Source of the DNA: Hydrogenothermaceae bacterium
GTDB taxonomy: Bacteria > Aquificota > Aquificia > Aquificales > Hydrogenothermaceae
Reading direction: 5' to 3'
Assembly: GCA_012961365.1 (NCBI GenBank)
Contig: DTZN01000034.1
Coordinates: 1-11,813, forward strand
DNA: 11,813 bases
The notes below the pieces were generated by a model. That model had not been told where the DNA came from and did not search any database. It was given only the letters and a program-made list of their open reading frames with translations. Both the position numbers and the translations under genes were made by a program. Shown one piece after another: positions 1-5,773 of this stretch (its first letter is position 1; each line of letters starts with the position of its first letter).

Positions 1-590
1 TCCATTGCTCTATATAAAGCTCCATCAACGCCTATTTCTCCAATTACAGTTAAAACAAAGTCTTTACCACCAACCCATCTTTGAGGTTTACCGTAAAAGA
101 TGAACTTCATAGTTTCTGGAACTTTTAACCAAGTTTCACCTGTTGCCCATATATACGCTAAATCTGTTGAACCTACTCCTGTAGAAAATGCTCCCAATGC
201 CCCATATGTACAAGTATGTGAGTCAGCTCCAATAACTAAATCCCCAGGAACTATAAAACCTTTTTCTGGTAAAACTGTGTGCATTACTCCACTGTCTTGT
301 CCCTCAAAATAGTTTTTAATTCCCATTTTTTTTGCAAAATCTCTAGAAATTTTTATTTGTTGAGCAGACATTATGTCTTTTGGTGGAAAGAAATGGTCCA
401 TAACTAAAGCTATTTTTTCTGGGTCGTGAACTTTATCTATTCCATATTTTTCAAGCTGTTTTATCGCAAGTGGTGCAGTAATATCATTTGCTATAGCAAG
501 GTCAACTTTTACTGTAACAAGTTCTCCAGGTTCAACATAATCCCTTCCTGCATGAGCAGCTATTATTTTTTCGGTTATAGTCATTCCCAT
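1..590 (-). CDS. leuC: 3-isopropylmalate dehydratase large subunit, archaeal-type (LeuC2), N-terminal part
   Basis: The gene runs off the left edge: 196 codons of an expected ~420-430 are present. The family is a 4Fe-4S aconitase-like enzyme that isomerises 2-isopropylmalate to 3-isopropylmalate in leucine synthesis, together with a separate small subunit LeuD. Visible motifs are MDHFFPP (residues 64-70), GQDSGVMHTVLPEKG (97-111) and GADSHTCTYGALGAF (121-135). The last holds the active-site Asp-Ser-His, and the HTCTYGA form is typical of the archaeal/LeuC2 branch rather than the E. coli type. The cysteines that bind the cluster lie in the missing C-terminal part. The start is ATG at 590-588, with AGGAGG (complement of 599-604) 8 nt upstream. 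Members of this branch can also be homoaconitases or act on related substrates, so substrate specificity is inferred. It is divergent from the gene at 784. Confidence 0.9.
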   Translation of the reverse strand, partial: MGMTITEKIIAAHAGRDYVEPGELVTVKVDLAIANDITAPLAIKQLEKYGIDKVHDPEKIALVMDHFFPPKDIMSAQQIKISRDFAKKMGIKNYFEGQDSGVMHTVLPEKGFIVPGDLVIGADSHTCTYGALGAFSTGVGSTDLAYIWATGETWLKVPETMKFIFYGKPQRWVGGKDFVLTVIGEIGVDGALYRAM

Positions 591-633
591 GTTTTTGTCC
601 TCCTACAGTTTATATAAAATTTTAGAATATTAA

Positions 634-639
634 ATTATA
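634..639 (-). promoter_or_regulatory. candidate -10 box for leuC
   Basis: The minus strand reads TATAAT here, about 44 bp upstream of the leuC start. No convincing -35 box is seen at the usual spacing (CTTTTA at 17 bp). The whole 591-783 gap is extremely AT-rich, so a chance match is possible. I found no clear promoter for the plus-strand gene at 784; TTGCAA at 690-695 with TTATAG at 715-720 is the best pair, but the spacing of 19 bp is too long. No leader peptide, T-box or riboswitch was recognised in this gap. Confidence 0.3.
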
Positions 640-783
640 TAATAAATACAACTTTATAAAAGATGAAAAATTAAGCTATAAAAATATATTTGCAAAATAC
701 CTTTTAAGCTTTTCTTATAGAAAATACTTAAAATTTAGATTAAAATTTTTAATTATTACTATTAAAAATAGTGCAGGTTTGAT

Positions 784-1389
784 ATGTTATCTTCAGATAT
801 AAAGCAAAAACTAACGAATATTTTTACAGAAAAACTTAAAGATAATGTAGAAATAGTTTTAGACTTAAATATAGATGAGATTTCTGATAATGTTGAAAAT
901 CTTATCAAAGAAATTGCAGAAACTTCAGATAAAATAAAAATCATTGAAGAAAACCTAAATTTAGGGTTAAAACCTGCAATACAAATAAGAAAAAAAGATT
1001 ATAATAACTTTACATACTTTGGACTACCTTCTGGTGGAGAATTTCAAACATTTATAGAATCCATTATATATATATCTGCAAATACGCATAAAATTCCCCC
1101 AAGGGAAGCAGAATTTGTTAAAGATATAGATAAGAAAGTTAATATTAAACTATTTATAACAAAATCCTGTGGCTGGTGTCCGCCTACAATAAAGCAAGCT
1201 TTAGGTTTTAGCATTTTAAATAAAAATGTATTTGTTAATGTTATAGATTCTTTTGACTTTCCAGAAGTAGCTCAAAAGTATAATGTTTCAACAGTTCCTA
1301 AAATCGTTATAAATGATAAAGTAGAATTTGTTGGACATAGAAGTGAAAATGAGTTTCTAGGATACATATTTTCTGCAGTAGGTAGTTAA
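784..1389 (+). CDS. thioredoxin-fold protein, PDO/glutaredoxin-like, single CGWC site
   Basis: A 201-residue protein. The C-terminal half has a thioredoxin-like beta strand leading into C129-G-W-C132, followed by PPT, and a cis-proline motif STVPK (P172) before a VINDKVEF strand pair, so it is a redox-active thioredoxin/glutaredoxin fold. The N-terminal half (about 1-110) resembles the first, degenerate thioredoxin fold of protein disulfide oxidoreductases (PDO) or of AhpF, but has no CXXC and no cysteine at all. It is probably a cytoplasmic thiol-disulfide oxidoreductase, with unknown partner. There is no signal peptide. The ATG at 784 has only a weak upstream CAGG. The gene ends in TAA directly followed by the GTG start of dxr, in the same frame, so it is very likely cotranscribed with dxr. 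The thioredoxin fold is secure; assignment to the PDO family is less so. Confidence 0.85.
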   Translation: MLSSDIKQKLTNIFTEKLKDNVEIVLDLNIDEISDNVENLIKEIAETSDKIKIIEENLNLGLKPAIQIRKKDYNNFTYFGLPSGGEFQTFIESIIYISANTHKIPPREAEFVKDIDKKVNIKLFITKSCGWCPPTIKQALGFSILNKNVFVNVIDSFDFPEVAQKYNVSTVPKIVINDKVEFVGHRSENEFLGYIFSAVGS

Positions 1390-2499
1390 GTGAGAAAGAA
1401 GATAGCGATTTTAGGTTCTACAGGTTCTGTTGGTTGTCAAGTTTTAGACATTATAGATAAATTTCCTAATCAGTTTGAAGTTTTACTTTTATCTGCTTCA
1501 AAAGTTTCTGAAAAACTTATTAATCAAATAAAAAGATTTAAACCTAAATACGTATATTTAAAAGAATATGCAAATTTAGATGGAGTAAAAGTTTTATCTG
1601 GAAGAGAAGGTATAAAAGAAACTGCAAGTTTATATGCAGACCTTTTTGTAAATGCAGTTTCAGGTATAGATGGAGTAGAATTTACTTATCATCTGCTTCA
1701 AAATGGTAAGACCCTTGCAACAGCAAACAAAGAAGCAATAGTATGTCTTGGGGAAATTTTAGGAGAAAAATTTAAAGAAATTATCCCTTTAGATAGTGAA
1801 CATTCTGCTATCTATCAAACTTTAGAAAATATTAATTTTGAATATGTAAAAAATATATATCTAACTTCTTCAGGGGGACCTTTTTTAAACAAAGACTTGA
1901 AAGAATTTAAAAATATCACAGTAGAAGAAGCTTTAAATCATCCAAAATGGAGTATGGGAAGGAAAATTACAATAGACAGTGCAACTCTATTAAATAAAGG
2001 TTTAGAAGTTATAGAAGCTCATTATTTATTCAACATTCCATATGAAAATTTAAAAGTTGTTATTCATCCCCAAAGTATAATACATGGACTTGTAGAACTT
2101 ATTGATGGAAATATATGTGCCCATCTTTCTGATACAGATATGAGATTTCCAATAAGTTATGCTTTATTTTATCCAGAAAGAAAAGATGTAGGATTAAAGA
2201 AGTTAAATCTGTTTGAAATTCAGAAACTAGAATTTTTTGAACCAGATACGAAAAAATTTCCATTGCTGAAATTAGCAATAGAAATAGGAAAAAAAGGCGG
2301 AGCTTACCCAATAGTTCTAACAGTTGCAGATGAAATTGCAGTTAATAAATTTTTAGAAGGGAAAATTGGATTTTTAGATATATATAAAGTTATTGATGAA
2401 ACATTAAATAAGGCAAGTTTTGAAAAGCCTAAAAGTTTAGAAGATATTTTATATATTATAGAAAAAACAAAACAGATTGTAGGAGGTATAGTTTGCTAA
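1390..2499 (+). CDS. dxr: 1-deoxy-D-xylulose 5-phosphate reductoisomerase
   Basis: Converts 1-deoxy-D-xylulose 5-phosphate to 2-C-methyl-D-erythritol 4-phosphate with NADPH and a divalent metal, the second step of the MEP isoprenoid pathway in the cytoplasm. The 369 residues are slightly shorter than the usual ~390. The NADPH-binding GSTGSVG is at residues 9-15 and ATANKEA at 110-116. The metal ligands are D135 and E137 (DSEHS) and E206 (in NKGLEVIEA), corresponding to E. coli D150, E152 and E231. The flexible-loop motif HPKWSMGRK is at 184-192 and HPQSIIHG at 226-233. The start is GTG at 1390: an in-frame TAA at 1387-1389 rules out any longer protein, and the Rossmann motif follows at once. 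There is no strong ribosome-binding site, which suggests translational coupling to the gene before it. It overlaps rseP by 7 bp. Confidence 0.97.
   Translation: MRKKIAILGSTGSVGCQVLDIIDKFPNQFEVLLLSASKVSEKLINQIKRFKPKYVYLKEYANLDGVKVLSGREGIKETASLYADLFVNAVSGIDGVEFTYHLLQNGKTLATANKEAIVCLGEILGEKFKEIIPLDSEHSAIYQTLENINFEYVKNIYLTSSGGPFLNKDLKEFKNITVEEALNHPKWSMGRKITIDSATLLNKGLEVIEAHYLFNIPYENLKVVIHPQSIIHGLVELIDGNICAHLSDTDMRFPISYALFYPERKDVGLKKLNLFEIQKLEFFEPDTKKFPLLKLAIEIGKKGGAYPIVLTVADEIAVNKFLEGKIGFLDIYKVIDETLNKASFEKPKSLEDILYIIEKTKQIVGGIVC
2481..2487 (+). promoter_or_regulatory. ribosome binding site deciding the TTG start of rseP
   Basis: AGGAGGT lies inside the 3' end of dxr, 5 nt before TTG at 2493. No ATG or GTG upstream fits, and the catalytic HEFGH motif falls at residues 18-22 with this start, as is normal for RseP. 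The TTG start is therefore well supported. Confidence 0.8.
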
Positions 2500-3815
2500 G
2501 TTTAATAGCATTTTTAATAATGCTTGGAGTTTTAATTACTATACATGAATTTGGACACTTTTTATTTGCAAAGATGTTTGGTGTAAAAGTTGAAGTGTTT
2601 TCAATTGGATTTGGTAAACCTATCGTTCAGTGGAAAAAAGGAGAAACTGTTTATCAAATTGCTCTTATTCCGCTTGGTGGATATGTAAAAATGTATGGCG
2701 AAGATAGTATGACAGAGCCTGTTCAAGGTGAAGTTGACAAAAATGCTTTTAAAGACCATCGTTCCTTTTACTCAAAACCAAGATGGCAAAAGATACTTAT
2801 AGCTTTTGCAGGACCTTTGTTTAACATTGTCTTAGCTTTAATACTTTTTGCCACAGCTTATATGATAGGTATAGAAGAACCAGCTTATATGGAAAAACCA
2901 GTTGTTATTGGCTATGTTCAACCTAACACTTATGCAGAAAAAGCAGGATTTAAACCTAAAGATAAAGTTTTAATGGTAGATGGAAAACCTATTAAAAACT
3001 GGAAAGAGTTTACCCTTGCAATTGGTTTAAAAGCAGGAAAAACTGCAAAAGTTTTAGTTGAAAGAGATGGAAAGAAAATAGCCTTATCTGTTAGCATTCC
3101 AGAAAATATAACTAAAGATAGCCTTGGAGTAGCTCCTGTTTTACCTGTAATTATAGGAAAAATATTACCAGATACTCCTGCAGAAAAAGCAGGTTTAAAA
3201 GAAGGTGATGAAATAATTGCTGTAAATGGTAAACCTATAAATGGTTGGTTTGATTTTGTAAAATTCATATCCTCTATAAAAGAACCAAAGCCCTTAACTT
3301 TATTAGTAAAAAGAGAAAATAAAACTTTTTCTATAAGAATTACACCAAAATATAATGAAAAACTCAAAAAATATATAGTAGGAATTGCTCCTAAATTTGA
3401 AACAAAACTTGTTAAATATCCGTTTTTTGAAGCATTGGAAAAAGCATACAATAAGATGATTGAACTAACAGTTGCAATTGGAAAGGTAATAAAAGGACTA
3501 ATAACAGGAGAGGTTTCGTTTAAAACACTGGGAGGACCAATTTCAATAGCCCAGTTTTCAGGACAAGCCCTAGAAGCAGGAATTGCAACTTACCTATTTG
3601 CGATGGCTTTTATATCTCTACAACTTGGATATTTAAATCTTTTACCAATACCTGTTTTAGACGGTGGGTTAATCGCAATACTTTTACTAGAAAGCATTAT
3701 AAGAAGACCTTTACCAGATAAAGCAAAAGAGTATTTATCTTATTTAGGTTTTGCATTACTTGGAACACTCATGATATATGTCATTTTCAATGATATTTTA
3801 AGGGTTTTACAATAG
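2493..3815 (+). CDS. rseP: RseP-type site-2 intramembrane zinc metalloprotease with two PDZ domains
   Basis: A 440-residue polytopic inner-membrane protease. The first membrane segment (about 3-28) holds H18-E19-F-G-H22, the zinc-binding HEXXH. A second membrane segment is at about 103-126 (ILIAFAGPLFN start). Two periplasmic PDZ domains follow, at about 137-200 and 217-285; each has an A-E-K-A-G helix start and a DGKPI or NGKPI strand. The LGGPISIAQ segment is at 346-354, and NLLPIPVLDGG (382-392) supplies the third zinc ligand D390 of the LDG motif. A last membrane segment is at about 415-435. In E. coli, RseP cleaves the anti-sigma factor RseA and remnant signal peptides; no anti-sigma gene is visible here, so the substrate is unknown. 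The TTG start overlaps the end of dxr. The order dxr-rseP is common in bacteria, usually with cdsA before dxr, which is absent here. Confidence 0.96.
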   Translation: MLSLIAFLIMLGVLITIHEFGHFLFAKMFGVKVEVFSIGFGKPIVQWKKGETVYQIALIPLGGYVKMYGEDSMTEPVQGEVDKNAFKDHRSFYSKPRWQKILIAFAGPLFNIVLALILFATAYMIGIEEPAYMEKPVVIGYVQPNTYAEKAGFKPKDKVLMVDGKPIKNWKEFTLAIGLKAGKTAKVLVERDGKKIALSVSIPENITKDSLGVAPVLPVIIGKILPDTPAEKAGLKEGDEIIAVNGKPINGWFDFVKFISSIKEPKPLTLLVKRENKTFSIRITPKYNEKLKKYIVGIAPKFETKLVKYPFFEALEKAYNKMIELTVAIGKVIKGLITGEVSFKTLGGPISIAQFSGQALEAGIATYLFAMAFISLQLGYLNLLPIPVLDGGLIAILLLESIIRRPLPDKAKEYLSYLGFALLGTLMIYVIFNDILRVLQ

Positions 3816-3837
3816 AAATATATAAAATTATATTTTT
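3816..3837 (+). terminator. weak AU-only hairpin after rseP, possible attenuator or terminator
   Basis: Directly after the rseP stop codon, AAATATA (3816-3822) can pair with TATATTT (3829-3835) around a 6-nt loop, and T residues continue to 3837. The stem has no G-C pair, so it would be very weak, especially in a thermophile. The same AT-rich stretch could instead hold a promoter for the gene at 3856. In random AT-rich DNA such hairpins are common. Confidence 0.2.
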
Positions 3838-3855
3838 GTTATAAAAGGTGGTTTG

Positions 3856-4338
3856 ATGGCAAAAACAAGAGTAGGAATTATTGTTTTAAGTGGGACTTTG
3901 GACAAAGTTTTACCAGCATTTATGCTAGGAACTACTGCTGCATCTATGGGAATGGAAGTTGGAATGTTCTTTAGCTTTTACGGAATAAATGTTTTACACA
4001 AAGAAAATATTAGAAAAGTTAAAGTATCTCCAATTGGAAACCCTGCTATGCCAATGCCTATACCTGTTCCACAGATACTAACTGTAATGCCCGGAATGAT
4101 AGATTTTGCTACAAATATGATGAAAGGCATGATGGAAAAACATAAGGTTCCATCTTTAGAGAGCTTAATAGAAAATGCTAAAGCATTAGATGTAAAACTA
4201 TATCCATGTAATACAGCTATGCAACTGTTTGGATTTAAAGAAGAAGATTTAATTGAAGGTGTAGAAAAACCTGTTGGAGCAGCAACATTTTTAAATTTTG
4301 TAAATCAAGCAGATAAACCCATTGTTATGAATTTTTAA
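3856..4338 (+). CDS. DsrE2-like (DsrE/DsrF/DrsH superfamily) protein
   Basis: A 160-residue protein that looks like the DsrE2 branch of the DsrE/F/H superfamily, small proteins linked to sulfur relay and often found near tusA and rhodanese genes in sulfur oxidisers. The N-terminal strand RVGIIVLSGTLDKVLPAF is followed by a helix with ASMGMEVGMFF. A single cysteine, C118, sits in KLYPCNTAMQLFG, where DsrE2 proteins carry a conserved cysteine that is a likely persulfide carrier. There are 15 methionines, many in clusters: MPMPIP (65-70) and NMMKGMMEKH (87-96). The start is ATG at 3856 with AAAGGTGG at 3844-3851, about 4 nt upstream; a TTG one codon earlier is less likely. It lies 40 bp after rseP with no tusA or rhodanese beside it. 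The sulfur-transfer role is inferred from the family. Confidence 0.8.
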   Translation: MAKTRVGIIVLSGTLDKVLPAFMLGTTAASMGMEVGMFFSFYGINVLHKENIRKVKVSPIGNPAMPMPIPVPQILTVMPGMIDFATNMMKGMMEKHKVPSLESLIENAKALDVKLYPCNTAMQLFGFKEEDLIEGVEKPVGAATFLNFVNQADKPIVMNF

Positions 4339-4375
4339 AAAGGGCTACAATGAAACTAACAAAATTACAATAAAA

Positions 4376-4426
4376 TAAACCTATGTAGGGTAAGGTTGCA
4401 TTAGGCAACCCCCTGGTCGTAGTTTA
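4376..4426. terminator. long imperfect hairpin between convergent genes, probable bidirectional terminator
   Basis: Core stem GGTTGC (4394-4399) pairs with GCAACC (4405-4410) around the 5-nt loop ATTAG. After a TAA bulge (4391-4393), AGGG (4387-4390) pairs with CCCT (4411-4414). After a small internal loop, CTATG (4381-4385) pairs with CGTAG (4418-4422), including one G-U pair. After a single-base bulge at 4380, TAAA (4376-4379) pairs with TTTA (4423-4426). This GC-rich structure stands out in very AT-rich DNA. The plus-strand gene ends at 4338 and the minus-strand gene ends at 4424, inside the hairpin. On the minus strand the sequence after the structure is T-rich; on the plus strand the T tract is poor. 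A terminator is the simplest reading; a small structured RNA is possible. Confidence 0.45.
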
Positions 4427-5620
4427 CTTTAATTTAGGAGTTAATTCGCTTTTACCTTTTATACCATACCAATTTCCTGAATCCATACTATTAGAAAACA
4501 TCCAAGTTCCTTTCATTTTATTTCCTTCTATTGTCCCAGTAAATTGAACTGAAATTCCCGCTACCATAGGAACTGGTGCAGGGAAAACCCATCCAGCTTT
4601 TATTTTGCTATTTTCCACTTCTATTTTTATTGGTATGTTTCTTCCAGCATATGTTCCACTTGTGTTTAATCTTCCTCCATATGTACCGTCTGGATTTTTC
4701 CATATTACCCAGGACCATTCTCCGGAACCTACATGACCATAATATTTTCCATGCCATGCTCCTTCAATAAACTCAAACTTTGATTTTGTTATTACTCCTG
4801 TTGATTTAGTTTCTTTTTTTTGGAGAGAGTTGTTCGATGATAATGTCTTTTTAGGATTTTTAATAATTTTTCCTTCACTATATCTATAATATTCGTCAGG
4901 AACATATTTTTCTATTGTTTTTACTGTATTATCTATCAAAACCATAATTGCTTTTTCCATGGGAGTATTTTTATATACTTCTAATCCCCCTCCTAAAGGC
5001 ACAACTCCAAATAAACCTCCACCTAAACCTCCTATATTAAAGCTTGATGCTTTTCCTTCCACTCTTGTAGAATTTATAATCCTTCCTGTTCTAACATCTA
5101 CCAGTCTTATCACCATTGCTATATAAGCATCTTTTTTTCCTAATTTTAATCCTCCAACAACTGGAATGTTTGGAAGTAAACCTCCAATTCCTCCTTTAAT
5201 ACCTCCTGCACTTGGTTCAAAAGCTACAATGGAACCAATTACAATAATATCAGCTCCTTCCATCAAACCAACTTGAGGAGCTTTTTCTTCCTGAACATAA
5301 CCTGATTGACCTAACTCAAGCTCTTTTTTTATTTCCTCAAAACCTTCTCCTCTTTCTAATACTATAAATTTATTAGTTTTCACTAAAGCATCTACTAACA
5401 TATCTCTAATTCCTGAACCAATATTTCCACCGCATTTAGCAGCTTTACATTTGAAGTTTGCTACGGCAATTCTTGCTTTTGGTCCTTCGTATTTAACAGC
5501 TTTATTGATATTTTGTTGAGTTGTTTTTACCGATGTTGTTTTTACTCCAGAACAACCAATTAGGGAAATAGAAAATAATAAAATAAATAAAATAGATATT
5601 TTTCTTTTATACAGTTGCAT
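4424..5620 (-). CDS. CsgG-family lipoprotein with extra C-terminal beta-rich domain
   Basis: A 398-residue predicted lipoprotein. A lysine/arginine start (KRK) and hydrophobic segment (8-20) end in lipobox LIGC with C23; Ser at +2 favours the outer membrane in diderms. Residues about 48-243 match the CsgG/curli-assembly fold: ARIAVANF (49-56), SGIRDMLVDALVKTNKFIVLERG (69-91), ADIIVIGSI (123-131), VIRLVDVRTGRII (170-182). Two glycine-rich hydrophobic segments (about 137-162 and 195-214) sit where CsgG has its pore-forming hairpins. C58 and C63 could form a disulfide. A low-complexity linker (about 250-282) leads to a Trp/Gly-rich beta domain (about 283-398) that I do not recognise. The start ATG has GGGAGGT 7-8 nt upstream. 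No csgA, csgB, csgE or csgF is nearby, so a curli role is not supported. The gene is apparently monocistronic and convergent with the DsrE2 gene. Confidence 0.85.
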   Translation of the reverse strand: MQLYKRKISILFILLFSISLIGCSGVKTTSVKTTQQNINKAVKYEGPKARIAVANFKCKAAKCGGNIGSGIRDMLVDALVKTNKFIVLERGEGFEEIKKELELGQSGYVQEEKAPQVGLMEGADIIVIGSIVAFEPSAGGIKGGIGGLLPNIPVVGGLKLGKKDAYIAMVIRLVDVRTGRIINSTRVEGKASSFNIGGLGGGLFGVVPLGGGLEVYKNTPMEKAIMVLIDNTVKTIEKYVPDEYYRYSEGKIIKNPKKTLSSNNSLQKKETKSTGVITKSKFEFIEGAWHGKYYGHVGSGEWSWVIWKNPDGTYGGRLNTSGTYAGRNIPIKIEVENSKIKAGWVFPAPVPMVAGISVQFTGTIEGNKMKGTWMFSNSMDSGNWYGIKGKSELTPKLK

Positions 5621-5640
5621 CTTTATTTACCTCCCTTTAG

Positions 5641-5663
5641 TTTTAATTTTAATTTTAATTTAA
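5641..5663. repeat. TTTTAA tandem repeat overlapping an AT-only inverted repeat
   Basis: Three exact copies of TTTTAA (5641-5658) and a partial fourth (TTTAA, 5659-5663) lie just upstream of the lipoprotein ribosome-binding site. The end of the repeat forms an 8-bp inverted repeat, TTTAATTT (5654-5661) and AAATTAAA (5664-5671), separated by 2 bp. On the lipoprotein transcript this would be in the 5' leader. It may be simple low-complexity sequence. Confidence 0.6.
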
Positions 5664-5689
5664 AAATTAAATTTATATTTGGCAATAGT

Positions 5690-5695
5690 ATTATA
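5690..5695 (-). promoter_or_regulatory. candidate -10 box for the CsgG-like lipoprotein gene
   Basis: The minus strand reads TATAAT, about 70 bp upstream of the ATG at 5620. The -35 position at 17 bp spacing reads only GTTTAT. It is back to back with the dxs promoter candidate, so the 5621-5773 gap would be a divergent promoter region. Confidence 0.35.
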
Positions 5696-5737
5696 TTTAT
5701 CATTGATAGAACATAAACATTCACATAAATTAGAAAC

Positions 5738-5746
5738 TGCTATAAT
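5738..5746 (+). promoter_or_regulatory. extended -10 promoter for the dxs-tmk-glnD-midA operon
   Basis: TGCTATAAT is an exact extended -10 element (TG, one base, TATAAT). No good -35 is seen 17 bp upstream (CATTCA), which is usual for extended -10 promoters. Transcription would start near 5753, giving a leader of about 20 nt with the AGAGG ribosome-binding site at 5764-5768, 5 nt before the dxs ATG. It is the clearest promoter candidate in the window. Confidence 0.55.
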
Positions 5747-5773
5747 TATTTAACATCACTAAAAGAGGTTGCT

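Noticed and set aside
591..783. Riboswitch, T-box or leucine leader peptide upstream of leuC
   Set aside because: No conserved T-box sequence, no leucine codon run with a terminator pair, and only AT-rich weak pairing is visible.
3200..3240. Internal repeat between the two PDZ domains of rseP as a DNA repeat
   Set aside because: The similarity is at protein level (A-E-K-A-G and GKPI motifs) and is normal for tandem PDZ domains.
2930..3451. Long minus-strand open frame within rseP
   Set aside because: It is antisense to the PDZ domains of a clear RseP; composition is a reflection of that gene and no ribosome-binding site or family is seen.
4350..4373. Seven-codon ORF (MKLTKLQ) with a GGG upstream in the convergent gap
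   Set aside because: Far too short and with no family signal; such ORFs are expected by chance in AT-rich DNA.
4376..4426. Integron attC-like or CRISPR-repeat-like reading of the hairpin
   Set aside because: The ends do not match the attC R'/R'' core consensus, there is no second copy in the window, and no integrase or cas gene is present.
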